The notes below the pieces were generated by a model, which saw only the letters and a list, made by a program, of their open reading frames with translations, did no database searches and was not told the DNA's origin. A DNA stretch of 5,664 nt from an uncultured Succinatimonas sp. (lineage in GTDB: Bacteria > Pseudomonadota > Gammaproteobacteria > Enterobacterales > Succinivibrionaceae), in assembly GCA_902465145.1 (NCBI GenBank), contig CABQMD010000067.1:1-5664 (forward strand). Direction: 5' to 3'. Position 1 is the stretch's first letter, and each line of letters starts with the position of its first letter. Position numbers and translations under genes: made by a program. This document shows, piece after piece, positions 5,631 to 5,664 of this stretch.

Positions 5631-5664
5631 AAATCTCTTTTCAGCTCTAGTCAAAAAGTTTGGC

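Noticed and set aside
5647..5664. Possible end of a converging minus-strand gene (Ala-Lys-Leu-Phe-Asp-stop)
   Set aside because: It fits the two-way terminator beside it, but five codons at the edge are too few to support a gene.

Overview
The window looks like a chromosomal piece of a gammaproteobacterium. The evidence is a long PlsB-type glycerol-3-phosphate acyltransferase whose catalytic residues fall at the same positions as in the E. coli enzyme, a CysE of enterobacterial type, and a FieF/YiiP-type metal exporter. The A/T-rich intergenic DNA and moderate-GC genes would fit a fastidious or gut-associated lineage such as Succinivibrionaceae. That placement is a guess; no rRNA or other taxonomic marker is present.

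Layout: bases 1-380 are A/T-rich DNA without a supportable gene. On the minus strand lie cysE (381-1214, serine O-acetyltransferase) and, upstream of it, fieF (1274-2293, cation diffusion facilitator). They are 59 bp apart with no terminator visible between them, so fieF-cysE could be one transcript. A divergent region of 373 bp (2294-2666) separates fieF from plsB (2667-5111, plus strand). An 18-bp gap after plsB leads to a small exported FliL-domain protein (5130-5582), and a strong hairpin terminator (5593-5630) closes that pair.

The genes serve ordinary housekeeping roles: the committed step of cysteine synthesis, export of divalent metal, the first acylation of phospholipid synthesis, and an orphan FliL-like envelope protein. 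Cysteine thiols and metal homeostasis are linked in general, but nothing here proves a shared regulon.

The most interesting material is non-coding. A perfect 9-bp inverted repeat ends one base before the cysE start codon and could hide its ribosome binding site. The fieF/plsB divergent region is crowded: two perfect hairpins lie in the fieF leader, a terminator-like hairpin sits in the middle with a possible small RNA before it, and a dyad overlaps the best plsB -10 element. In the proteins, CysE ends in Leu rather than the usual terminal Ile, and FieF has Glu at one position that is a metal-binding Asp in E. coli. I see no mobile element, CRISPR, tRNA or rRNA, and no clear evidence of a wholly new system.
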